In this document: positions 15,180 to 22,642 of the stretch, in pieces
How positions within the stretch are numbered: position 1 is the first letter of the stretch
Layout: the number at the start of each line of letters is the position of its first letter
Assembly (NCBI RefSeq): GCF_000732925.1
Contig: NZ_CP008953.1
Location: forward strand, 1,302,001 to 1,366,000
Origin: Amycolatopsis japonica
Lineage (GTDB): Bacteria > Actinomycetota > Actinomycetes > Mycobacteriales > Pseudonocardiaceae
DNA: 64,000 nucleotides
Direction: 5' to 3'
Position numbers and translations under genes: made by a program
The notes under the pieces: model-generated
What the model saw: only the letters and a program-made list of their open reading frames with translations
What the model was told of the DNA's origin: nothing
The model's database searches: none

Positions 15180-17342
15180 TCAGGGGAGGACACGCCGGGC
15201 CGCGCGGGCGGGGACCAGCGTGGCGGCCGCCGCGAGCATCGCGACGACGATCGTCGCGACCGGCAGCGCGACGGAGGCGGCGCTCACCCGCTCGCCTTCG
15301 AGGGCGGTCATCAGGGGCGGCGCGCACGCGACCGCGCAGACCAGCCAGGTCCCGGTCATCCGGCTCGTGCCGTTGCGCACGGTGTGCAGCAGGTACACCC
15401 CGAGCAGCAGGTTGACCAGGCTCTGGACCGGACCGAACCGGATCCCGAGGAGGTCGGCGTCGGCCGAGGCGCCGCCGAACCGCGTCAGCGCGAACCCGAA
15501 CACGCCGAGCATCGAGTACGCCATCCCGACCGTCGCCGCCGCGCGGCAGAACACCATGGCCCGCAGACCCGGCTCGTCGACCGCCCGCTGCTGAGGTCCC
15601 GAATGGCGTTCGAACCACCAGAAGACGAGCACGGCGGGCACGGCGAGCAGGGCCATCGCGAGCAGGACCTTCGGGCGGGCCAGCCAGCTGAGCCCGTCCA
15701 CGAACGGCCCCGGCAGGTAGACGACCGCCACGAGCAGCAGCATCGCGGCGAGGAAGCCGAGGTACAGGCTCATCGGGGCGCGCAGGACGAGACGCGCGGC
15801 CGCGGCGACCGCCGGACGGCCGCCGAGCCGGGCCAATGGCCGGGCGAGCAGGCCGAGGAGCGCGAGCTGCACCAGGCCGAGCAGCAGCACGCCCCACGGC
15901 GGACCCGAAAGCGCGGCCGGGGCGCCGGGACCGCCGAGCAGCATCGGTCCTTCGCCGCGGACGGCGACCGTGAGGCCCAGCCCGGCGGCGCCGGTGAACG
16001 CCGTCGCCACGAGGACGCCGCGCGACGGGCGGGCACCGGCGGCGTGGGCGAACGCCAGTTGCTGGACGAAGAGGGCGAGGAACAACGTCTCCGCGTAGCG
16101 GGGGACGGCCGAGCCGGACCACTGCGCGGCCGCCTCGCTCGCCAAGGTCAGCGCCAGCAGCCCGGCGACGGAGGCGGCCCGCGTCCGGTGATACAGCGCC
16201 AGCAGCGCCGGCGCGAGGACGACGGTCAGCAGGAAGACGCCGAGCAGCCAGAGCGGATGCAGCGCGATCCGCATGACCGTGGCGTTCGTGCCCGTCGGGA
16301 TCCCCAGCACCTCCAGCGCGAGCGGGACGACCAGCGCGACCACGGCGAAGATCAGCGCCGGGCGCAGCAGCGGGCTCGCCCGGTCGGCGAGGTACTGCGG
16401 GTAGCGGCCGCCGTTCGCGCGGATCGACCGCCAGCCCGCCTCGTTGATGCGGCCGACCGCGAAGAAGATGAGCGGACAGAGCTGGGCCAGCCAGGTGAAC
16501 GGCCACAACGACCGCTCCGGCGCCCCCGCCCAGTGCGCGAGCGCGACGGCGGATTCGCCGAGCACCATCAGCACGACCCCGGCGACCCCGAGCAACGCCC
16601 ATCGGCCGACCGGGACGACCGGCCGCGGTTCGCGGGGGAGCGTGACGGCCGTGCGGCGGGTGCGGACCCAGCCGCGGAGGCGGAACACCAGCAGCGCGCC
16701 GATCACCAGCACGCCGACGATCATCGGGCCGAGCGGGTCGCCGACCGGCGGCCCCCAGCGCTGATGCCAGGAGTTGAGCACCAGACCGGCGGTATAGAGG
16801 GAGGCGACCACGTCGCAAGTGCCGCGTGAGTCCATCGGGTTGAGGACGCAGGCGTTGTGCATGTCGGCGGAGAGCCGGTCGTCGAGCGAGGCCCTCGCCT
16901 CCTGGCCGAGCGGGTGACCCTTGCGTTCGGCGTAGCGGAGGATGTCGTAGCCCAGGTCGTGGGCCTTGCAGGGGACCGCGTAGTCCCACTTGGTGTTGTC
17001 GTCGCCCCAGGGCGCCGAGCAACCGCCGTCGGTGTGGACGGCGCGTACGGTGCCGTCCCGCGCCGTCATCACCCCCGGGGTGATGCCGCTGACCGCGGTG
17101 AAATCGGCGGGGAGTTCGGCGATCACGTTCTCGACCGGGCCCGGCCGCACCAGCGCGTCGACCGCGTTCTGCGCGGCGAGGAGATCACCCGTCGGTGGGC
17201 CCTGGTCCGGCGGCGAGGCGGGCCGTGACGCGATCAGGCCGAAGCCGAAAACCAGCACCGTGACCAGCAGCAACCAGCCCGAAGTCGACCATGGCCGCCG
17301 GATCCGGGCAGGTCGAGCGGCGGCGTCGGCTGTCGCTGGCAT
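15180..17342 (-). CDS. Phospholipase A2 domain fused to a multi-pass membrane domain
   Basis: The protein has 720 residues. After one helix (22-38), residues 45-185 form an extracytoplasmic prokaryotic phospholipase A2 domain: GGCSAPWGDD, then CKAHDLGYD with the catalytic His128-Asp129 pair, and disulfide-type cysteines at about 108, 125 and in NACVLNPMDSRGTCD. From about residue 205 to the end there are roughly 12-14 hydrophobic segments with the size and spacing of an integral membrane acyltransferase, although I see no clear acyltransferase catalytic motif. Secreted bacterial PLA2s are normally about 120-150 residues, so the fusion is the notable point. The likely role is membrane phospholipid turnover. 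Confidence 0.82.
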   Translation of the reverse strand: MPATADAAARPARIRRPWSTSGWLLLVTVLVFGFGLIASRPASPPDQGPPTGDLLAAQNAVDALVRPGPVENVIAELPADFTAVSGITPGVMTARDGTVRAVHTDGGCSAPWGDDNTKWDYAVPCKAHDLGYDILRYAERKGHPLGQEARASLDDRLSADMHNACVLNPMDSRGTCDVVASLYTAGLVLNSWHQRWGPPVGDPLGPMIVGVLVIGALLVFRLRGWVRTRRTAVTLPREPRPVVPVGRWALLGVAGVVLMVLGESAVALAHWAGAPERSLWPFTWLAQLCPLIFFAVGRINEAGWRSIRANGGRYPQYLADRASPLLRPALIFAVVALVVPLALEVLGIPTGTNATVMRIALHPLWLLGVFLLTVVLAPALLALYHRTRAASVAGLLALTLASEAAAQWSGSAVPRYAETLFLALFVQQLAFAHAAGARPSRGVLVATAFTGAAGLGLTVAVRGEGPMLLGGPGAPAALSGPPWGVLLLGLVQLALLGLLARPLARLGGRPAVAAAARLVLRAPMSLYLGFLAAMLLLVAVVYLPGPFVDGLSWLARPKVLLAMALLAVPAVLVFWWFERHSGPQQRAVDEPGLRAMVFCRAAATVGMAYSMLGVFGFALTRFGGASADADLLGIRFGPVQSLVNLLLGVYLLHTVRNGTSRMTGTWLVCAVACAPPLMTALEGERVSAASVALPVATIVVAMLAAAATLVPARAARRVLP

Positions 17343-17418
17343 GGGATCAAGGGTGCCATCCGCCGATCGGGGCCGACATCCGGATAACCCCCGGGTTCAC
17401 CCACCAGGTGTCCCTCGG

Positions 17419-18843
17419 TCAGGTGGCGGGCCGGTCGACGTCCTGGGCGAAGCGCACCTGGTTCCGGCCGTTCTCCTTGGCCACGTAGACGGCGGCGTCG
17501 GAGGCGTGCAGGAGTTCTTCCAGGGATTCACCGTGACGAGGGAACAGTGCGGCCCCGATCGAGGTCGTGCGGCCCGAGATGGTCACCCGGCTGCCCCTTT
17601 TGTCGGTAGTCACTATATGCAGTTCGGCGATAGCGCTGCGCACTCGCTCGGCGGCCAGTTTGGCCGCCGTTTCGTCGATATCCGGCAGGAGTACGAGGAA
17701 TTCCTCGCCGCCGAACCGGCCGATGACGTCGGCGGGCCGGGTGACCTCGTCCAATTTCCGCGCCACATCGCGGAGGACGTCGTCGCCCGCCGGGTGTCCA
17801 TATGTGTCGTTAATCCACTTGAAGTGGTCGAGATCAATCATCAGAAGTGCCAGGTTGTCGTCCGATCGGGCAGTCCTTCCGAGCGCCCGATCGGCCGACT
17901 CCGACCATCCGCGCATGTTGAGAACACCGGTTTTCGGGTCCGTCCGCGCGTCGTTTTGCAGTTGGTCGATCTCGGCGAGGCGATTGAACACCACCGTCAC
18001 CACGGCCATCACGATCACCATCGGTGGCATGATCAACAGCAGTACCGCGGTGACCGCGCCGAGGCCGATCGTGATGGCCTCCAGCAGGTTGTCCGCCGCG
18101 TTGCCGAGCACGGTGGACAGCGACGGCCGCTTCGGCGAGCCGATCGCGAGGATGCCGCCGATGTAGGCGATCTGCACCGCTTCGAAGACCATCCCGGTGA
18201 CGATCAGGACACCGAACTCGCCGAGGGTGTCCCAGCCGGAAATCCTTCCCCATTCATGCGGTCCGAACGCGGCGAAGGTGAGCGAGGCCAGTGTCACCGA
18301 AACGCCGTGCGTGACCGACGAGAACACGAAGTTGTGTGCGGGCCGGCGGGCGATGAACCAATGCTGGATCCGGACGATCGCGATGATGGAAAGCGTCAGC
18401 GAAAGCGGCAGGATGACCGCGGCCGGAAATGTCCATACCGCGGTGAGGTCGATGAGGACGGTGCGGCTTCGATCGCGCCGTCTTTCTTCTTGACGCTGAG
18501 TGAGCTGAATATGTGCCGTGGCGCCGACGGCGAGAATGGCGAAACGAACCCAGTCGATTCTTCCCGGATTCGTGGAATTCATCGTCGCGACGACCATGAT
18601 CGCGATTCCGATGGCCTCCATCGCGAAAAGGAACGCGATGAACCGCTTCGGCCGCTGCCACAGCGCCCACGCCCTGGGATCGTAGGGATGGCGCTCCGGA
18701 GGTCCGGCCTGGTCACCTTCCGGGCTTGCCTGCCCGCGTTCGGTCACCGGTACACCGCTGTCCGCGGCGGCCGCGGCCGTTGCGCCGTCAAGGTCGCCGG
18801 TGCCGTCACCGTGCTGGCGGCGGTCGCCGGTCTCGGCTGGCAA
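17419..18843 (-). CDS. Membrane-bound diguanylate cyclase (GGDEF)
   Basis: The 474-residue protein makes cyclic di-GMP. A polar N-terminus (1-60) is followed by a 6-8 helix membrane sensor (about 65-295) and a GGDEF domain (about 310-465) whose active site reads RFGGEEF near residue 378. RPAD lies five residues before it, which is the product-inhibition I-site. An intact active site and I-site predict an active, feedback-limited enzyme. The start is TTG at 18843, fixed by AGAGG seven bases upstream. No EAL phosphodiesterase is present in the window. Confidence 0.9.
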   Translation of the reverse strand: MPAETGDRRQHGDGTGDLDGATAAAAADSGVPVTERGQASPEGDQAGPPERHPYDPRAWALWQRPKRFIAFLFAMEAIGIAIMVVATMNSTNPGRIDWVRFAILAVGATAHIQLTQRQEERRRDRSRTVLIDLTAVWTFPAAVILPLSLTLSIIAIVRIQHWFIARRPAHNFVFSSVTHGVSVTLASLTFAAFGPHEWGRISGWDTLGEFGVLIVTGMVFEAVQIAYIGGILAIGSPKRPSLSTVLGNAADNLLEAITIGLGAVTAVLLLIMPPMVIVMAVVTVVFNRLAEIDQLQNDARTDPKTGVLNMRGWSESADRALGRTARSDDNLALLMIDLDHFKWINDTYGHPAGDDVLRDVARKLDEVTRPADVIGRFGGEEFLVLLPDIDETAAKLAAERVRSAIAELHIVTTDKRGSRVTISGRTTSIGAALFPRHGESLEELLHASDAAVYVAKENGRNQVRFAQDVDRPAT

Positions 18844-19229
18844 TTGCTACCTCTTTTCCGCCCGGACGGCACGGCTGAGTAATCTCACCGGTACCGACTG
18901 ATACACCGTTCGTATTCCACGGCCGGTATCATCCCATCGCAACAGTTGTCCGACACCGGCAAGGGTGCCCGCGAACACGGACCGGAGGTGGCAATCGTGT
19001 CCCGTGATTTCTGATCTTGGTCGCTGAATGTTTTTCGAGACGCGTCGCGGAAGGGGTGACGGATAGTGTCCAGTCGTGACTTCTGAGCCCGGACAAGGTA
19101 TTAGTTCGCAGCAACGAGGATGCCGGGAGGTGTCGGACAGTGTCGAGCCGTGACTTCTGATCGAGAGTCGTTTCTTTTCGCCCAAGTGTCGAAGGGCCGA
19201 GCGTGGAAGCGGTGTCCCGTGTGGATTCC
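18844..19229. other. Intergenic region with a threefold dispersed repeat
   Basis: 386 bases without a plausible gene, between the MFS stop and the cyclase start, both on the minus strand. It must hold the cyclase promoter. Its most visible content is the repeat described at 18997-19162. I see no riboswitch I can recognise and no strong terminator. Confidence 0.5.
18997..19162. repeat. Three spaced copies of a GTGTC..GTGA(c/t)TTCTGA(t/g)C word
   Basis: The copies are at 18997-19016, 19061-19088 and 19135-19162. The last two are 28-mers sharing 24 positions (GGAYAGTGTCSAGYCGTGAC then TTCTGAKC). The GTGTC starts are 69 and 74 bp apart, about seven helical turns. They are direct, not inverted, repeats upstream of the cyclase gene. 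Confidence 0.55.
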
Positions 19230-20444
19230 TCATGACAGCAACGGTTCCGGGCTGGATCCGTTGATGTGGCCCCAGCTGAGCGCGACCAGTACGGCCAGCA
19301 GCAGGCCGACCACGCCTGCCAGCGCGATGGCCGAGGTCGCCGCCCCGAGCCGATCGGCGGCGAGCCCGCCGAGTCCCGCCCCTATTCCTTGAGCCACCCG
19401 CAATCCCGTGCGGTACACCCCACCCGCACCGCCCCGGAGTTCGTTCGGGACCCACGTGATGAACGTGGCGCTCACCGTGATCAGGTACGCCCCCGCGGCA
19501 CCCGCCGCCGCCAGCAGGAGCAACGCCGGAATCAGCCCCGGCTTGAGCGCGAAGGCGATCAGGGCGACCATCGGTAGTGCCGCCAGCACGCCGAGCAGCT
19601 TCCTCCGTTGTTCCGCGGAGACGAATCGGGACAGCAGGAACGCCCCGATCACGAATCCCAGCGGATCGGCGGCCAGCAACCAGCCGACGGCTTGTTTCCC
19701 CACGCCCATCTCCGCGGCGAGCGGCGCGGCCAGCCCTTCGGGGATGACGGCCAGGCCGACCAGCCACGAGAACCAGATCAGCACCCGCAGATGGCGGTTG
19801 CCGAAGACCTGCTTCACCGCGCCGAACCAGCTGCCGTTGCCGTCGGACGCCGCCGCCCGCCTGGAGACGGAGAAGCGGACAACGGCCGCGCTCAGCAGGA
19901 ACGTCGCGGCGTCCAGCGCCAGCGCCCAGCTCGCCCCGACGTGCGACACCAGCAGACCGCCGCCCGCCAGCCCGAGCAGCATCGCGGTGTTGGTCGAGAT
20001 GCCCCGGATGTCCTGGCTCTTCAGATAGAGGTCGTCGTCGGTGAACACCTCGCGGGTCAGCGCGTTCTGTGCCGCGTTGCCGGGCGCGTTCGCGAGCCGG
20101 GCCAGCACCACCAGCCCACACAAGAGGGCGAGCGGGGTGCCAGGGATCGCCATGATCGCGATCAGCGCGCCTTGGATGAGGGACGAGACGACGAGGACGG
20201 TGCGCCTCGGGTAGCGGTCGGCCAGCTGGGAGAGGCCGAGACCGCCGGCCAGCGCGGGCAGGAAGGTCAGGGAGTAGACCACCGCGGACAGCAACGCGGA
20301 GCCGGTCCGGTCGTAGACGAGGATCGCCAGCGCCACGATGGTGAGCTGATCCCCGATGAGGGACTGCACCTCGGCGAGCCAGAGTGCGCGGAACTCGCGG
20401 TTCGCCAGGGCGGCGGTCATCCGCGGCGCCGCGTTCATCTTCAC
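19230..20444 (-). CDS. MFS transporter (drug-efflux type)
   Basis: The 404-residue protein has about 12 hydrophobic helices and the MFS loop motif LADRYPRRTVLVVSS between helices 2 and 3. The overall look is that of MFS_3/enterobactin-exporter-like efflux proteins (NREFRALWLAEVQSLIGDQL). The substrate is unknown. The GTG at 20444 has GGGGAGG upstream; an ATG two codons in is the alternative. It stands alone between two long intergenic regions and is divergent from the SDR gene. Confidence 0.85.
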   Translation of the reverse strand: MKMNAAPRMTAALANREFRALWLAEVQSLIGDQLTIVALAILVYDRTGSALLSAVVYSLTFLPALAGGLGLSQLADRYPRRTVLVVSSLIQGALIAIMAIPGTPLALLCGLVVLARLANAPGNAAQNALTREVFTDDDLYLKSQDIRGISTNTAMLLGLAGGGLLVSHVGASWALALDAATFLLSAAVVRFSVSRRAAASDGNGSWFGAVKQVFGNRHLRVLIWFSWLVGLAVIPEGLAAPLAAEMGVGKQAVGWLLAADPLGFVIGAFLLSRFVSAEQRRKLLGVLAALPMVALIAFALKPGLIPALLLLAAAGAAGAYLITVSATFITWVPNELRGGAGGVYRTGLRVAQGIGAGLGGLAADRLGAATSAIALAGVVGLLLAVLVALSWGHINGSSPEPLLS

Positions 20445-20815
20445 TGCGTGACCACCTCCCCCCGATCGGGTGAACTTGCTTTCCTCGCATTCTTGCCTGC
20501 CGTGTTACGTGGTCAGCGAGGGAGTCACAGTTGCCGTCCCGCCGGACGACGTTCAGTATGCCTCCGGCTACAGCGAGACGAACAGAAGACCGGCCGATCC
20601 TTCGCCTGTTGGGCTGATCGGGCTACGCCGTCTGACCGGTGGGTGATGTCGGCCTGACTCGTCCGCGGGTATCTCCGGGCCGATCGCCCCACCCTCGCTC
20701 GGCGCAGCCGGGCCGCCGTTCGCCGCCGCCGGAGGTCCGGCTGGGCCGAATGGTCCAACACTGAGTAGAGACCGGTCTGGAGGTGGAGGCCGGCTGGGTC
20801 AAAGGGGTGAAGGCG
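20445..20815. other. Divergent promoter region, nothing further recognised
   Basis: 371 bases between the MFS start (minus) and the SDR start (plus). It must contain two promoters. I see no clear -35/-10 pair, no long dyad and no RNA gene. The SDR ribosome-binding site AAAGGGGTGAAGG is at its right end. Confidence 0.4.
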
Positions 20816-21709
20816 ATGAACGGTTTGCTCGACGACAAGGCCGTCGTCGTGACCGGGGCGGGTCGTGGCCTCGGCGAGGCGTTCGCGGTGCACGTGGCGA
20901 GGGCGGGCGGGGCCGTCGTGGTGAACGACATCGACGCCGAACTGGCCGAACGGACGACGGAGAACATCCGGCGGTTCGGGGGCAGGGCGGTCGCCAGCGG
21001 TCACAGCGTCGCCGATCCGAAGCAGGCGCAGGAGATCGTGGACCTCTGTCTCGCGGAGTTCGGCGCGATCGACGGGCTGGTCAACAACGCGGGCCTGAAC
21101 TACGAGGCGCTGCCGTGGGAGGACGACGTCGAGCAGGCCCGGGAACTGGTCGAGGTGAACGTCCTCGGCGTCATGTACACCGGGCTCGCCGCGATCAAGG
21201 CGATGGTTTCGCGGGGCACGCCCGGCTCGATCGTCAACATCTCGTCCGGGGCGTCGCTCGGGCAGCGCAAGCTCGGCGTGTACGCCGCCAGCAAGGGCGC
21301 CGTCGCTTCGCTGACCTACTCCTGGGCGCTCGACCTGGAGGAGAGCGGGATCCGGGTGAACGCGGTCTGCCCGCTCGCGCACACCCGGATGGTGTGGAAG
21401 TCCGAACGGTCGCTGCGGGCCTGCCCACCGGACCGGACGCCGTCGCGGATCGCGCCGGTCGTGCTCTTCCTGCTCGGCTCCGGATCCGACGGGATCACCG
21501 GGCAGATGATCCGCTGCAACGGGCCGCAGCTGCACGTCATGGGCCAGCCGTACCTGAAGCAGCCCATCCTCGAGCGGCCGGTGTGGGACACCGAGACCGT
21601 GCAGCGCGCCTTCGACGAGGTCTTCAGCGCGCACCTGGAGAACTACGGCCTCGAAAAGCGTGTCCCGCCCCGGCTCCGCAAATGGACGGAGTCCACCCGG
21701 ACCGCCTGA
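20816..21709 (+). CDS. Short-chain dehydrogenase/reductase
   Basis: The 297-residue protein is a classical SDR oxidoreductase. It has the cofactor motif VTGAGRGLGEAF at about residues 12-23, NNAG at about residue 90, the catalytic serine region SIVNISSG and YAASK at about 155-159. The acidic residue in VVNDIDAE after strand 2 favours NAD(H). A C-terminal extension of about 50 residues (VWDTETVQRAFDEVF...) exceeds the usual 250. The ATG at 20816 is chosen for its AAAGGGGTGAAGG ribosome-binding site; a GTG upstream lacks one. The substrate is unknown. Confidence 0.88.
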   Translation: MNGLLDDKAVVVTGAGRGLGEAFAVHVARAGGAVVVNDIDAELAERTTENIRRFGGRAVASGHSVADPKQAQEIVDLCLAEFGAIDGLVNNAGLNYEALPWEDDVEQARELVEVNVLGVMYTGLAAIKAMVSRGTPGSIVNISSGASLGQRKLGVYAASKGAVASLTYSWALDLEESGIRVNAVCPLAHTRMVWKSERSLRACPPDRTPSRIAPVVLFLLGSGSDGITGQMIRCNGPQLHVMGQPYLKQPILERPVWDTETVQRAFDEVFSAHLENYGLEKRVPPRLRKWTESTRTA

Positions 21710-21723
21710 CACCCGTGATCAGA

Positions 21724-21860
21724 CGGACGACACGCGTGATCAGAGACGGAACTCGCGTGATCAGGCGGCGAACTCACGTGATCAGAGACGGAACGCCTCC
21801 AATCACGCGAGTCCCGTCCCCAATCACGCGAGTTCGCCATCCAGTCACGCGTGTCGTCCG
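21724..21860. repeat. 137-bp mosaic palindrome built from GTGATCAG units, between convergent genes
   Basis: Four left-hand units (ending in CGCGTGATCAG or CACGTGATCAG, with different linkers such as AGACGGAACT and GCGGCGAACT) face three reverse-complement units (AATCACGCGAG.., CAGTCACGCG..). The outermost 16 bp, 21724-21739 and 21845-21860, are a perfect inverted repeat. Inner units pair with one or two mismatches. It fills the gap between the SDR (+) and DinB-like (-) genes. The same unit recurs at 37725-37838. Confidence 0.7.
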
Positions 21861-21862
21861 GT

Positions 21863-22519
21863 TTAGCCGATGACGAAGGGCAGCTTCGCGGCCAAGTCGC
21901 CTAGAGCGGCCTTCTCGGCGTCGGTCGCTTCGCGGCGTCCGGTGCCGACCAGGAGCGCGTCGGTGTCGGAGAACGACTCGGGGAACTTCTCGCCGGTCCG
22001 CTCCTCCAGGATCCGCCGCGTCTCGGCGAGGCCCTCGGCGGCGGGGCCGTCGAGGTGCGGGAGGTGCGCGACCAGGTCGAGGTGGTGCAGCGTCCACTCC
22101 AGGACGTATGCGGAAAGGAAGTCGCCCGCGGTCAGGACGATGTCGCGGGTGGCGACCCGGGCCGCCGGGTCGGCGAGGGTGGCGGCCCTGCCGGCGGCGG
22201 AACCGACGTCGTCGAGGTGGAACTTGAGCAGCCGCGGCTCCTGGTATGCGGCGGCGAGCCGCACGATCAGCGCGTCGAGGTCGTCCTCACCGGTGGGCGG
22301 TTCGTCGGACACCTCCCAGTAGGTGACCGCGTCGCGCGTCGGTTCCGTGTCGGCGGGGGTGGCGAGGGTGATCAGCACGTCCTGGGCGTCGATCACGAGG
22401 TGACACGCCAGGTCCCGCACCAGCCAGCCGGCGCAACCGGACGGTTTGTCGAAGTCTTCGTCGGGGGTTTCGGCGACGGCGGCGAGCAGCGCCGCCCAAG
22501 ATCGGGAAAAGAGATCCAC
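21863..22519 (-). CDS. Maleylpyruvate isomerase/DinB-family mycothiol-dependent protein (TIGR03083 type)
   Basis: The 218-residue protein opens MDLFSRSWAALLAAVAETPDEDFDKPSGCAGWLVRDLACHLVIDAQDVL. This is the DinB-like N-terminal bundle of actinobacterial maleylpyruvate isomerase-related proteins, with the first metal-ligand histidine in ACHLV. YVLEWTLHHLDLVAHLP supplies the later histidines. Members use mycothiol in isomerase or S-transferase reactions, and no substrate can be named. The hairpin 22583-22625 separates it from the acyl-CoA ligase upstream. Confidence 0.8.
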   Translation of the reverse strand: MDLFSRSWAALLAAVAETPDEDFDKPSGCAGWLVRDLACHLVIDAQDVLITLATPADTEPTRDAVTYWEVSDEPPTGEDDLDALIVRLAAAYQEPRLLKFHLDDVGSAAGRAATLADPAARVATRDIVLTAGDFLSAYVLEWTLHHLDLVAHLPHLDGPAAEGLAETRRILEERTGEKFPESFSDTDALLVGTGRREATDAEKAALGDLAAKLPFVIG

Positions 22520-22582
22520 GGCGGCAAGTTAGCAGCGGTCGCCGACCGGTCGCGACTCCTTTCGGCCCGGTCCGCGTGCGAT

Positions 22583-22625
22583 GAACGGTCCTTTCCTGGC
22601 AAATTTCGCAAGGAAAGGACCGTTC
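22583..22625 (-). terminator. Palindrome downstream of the acyl-CoA ligase gene
   Basis: Arms GAACGGTCCTTTCCT (22583-22597) and AGGAAAGGACCGTTC (22611-22625) are perfect over 15 bp and extend inward with two mismatches to an AAATTT centre. The sequence is nearly the same as the palindromes at 31328-31382 and 42421-42475. It has no T-tract. Confidence 0.6.
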
Positions 22626-22642
22626 CTGGCGCGCGCGAGGGG

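Noticed and set aside
13284-16829. A 1181-codon open frame on the plus strand
   Set aside because: It is antisense to the LCP and phospholipase genes, which have complete family motifs. The Glu/Arg/His-rich translation is a shadow.
21724-21860. A CRISPR-like array of repeats
   Set aside because: Units are in both orientations, only 11-20 bp long, with related linkers in place of unique spacers, and there are no cas genes.
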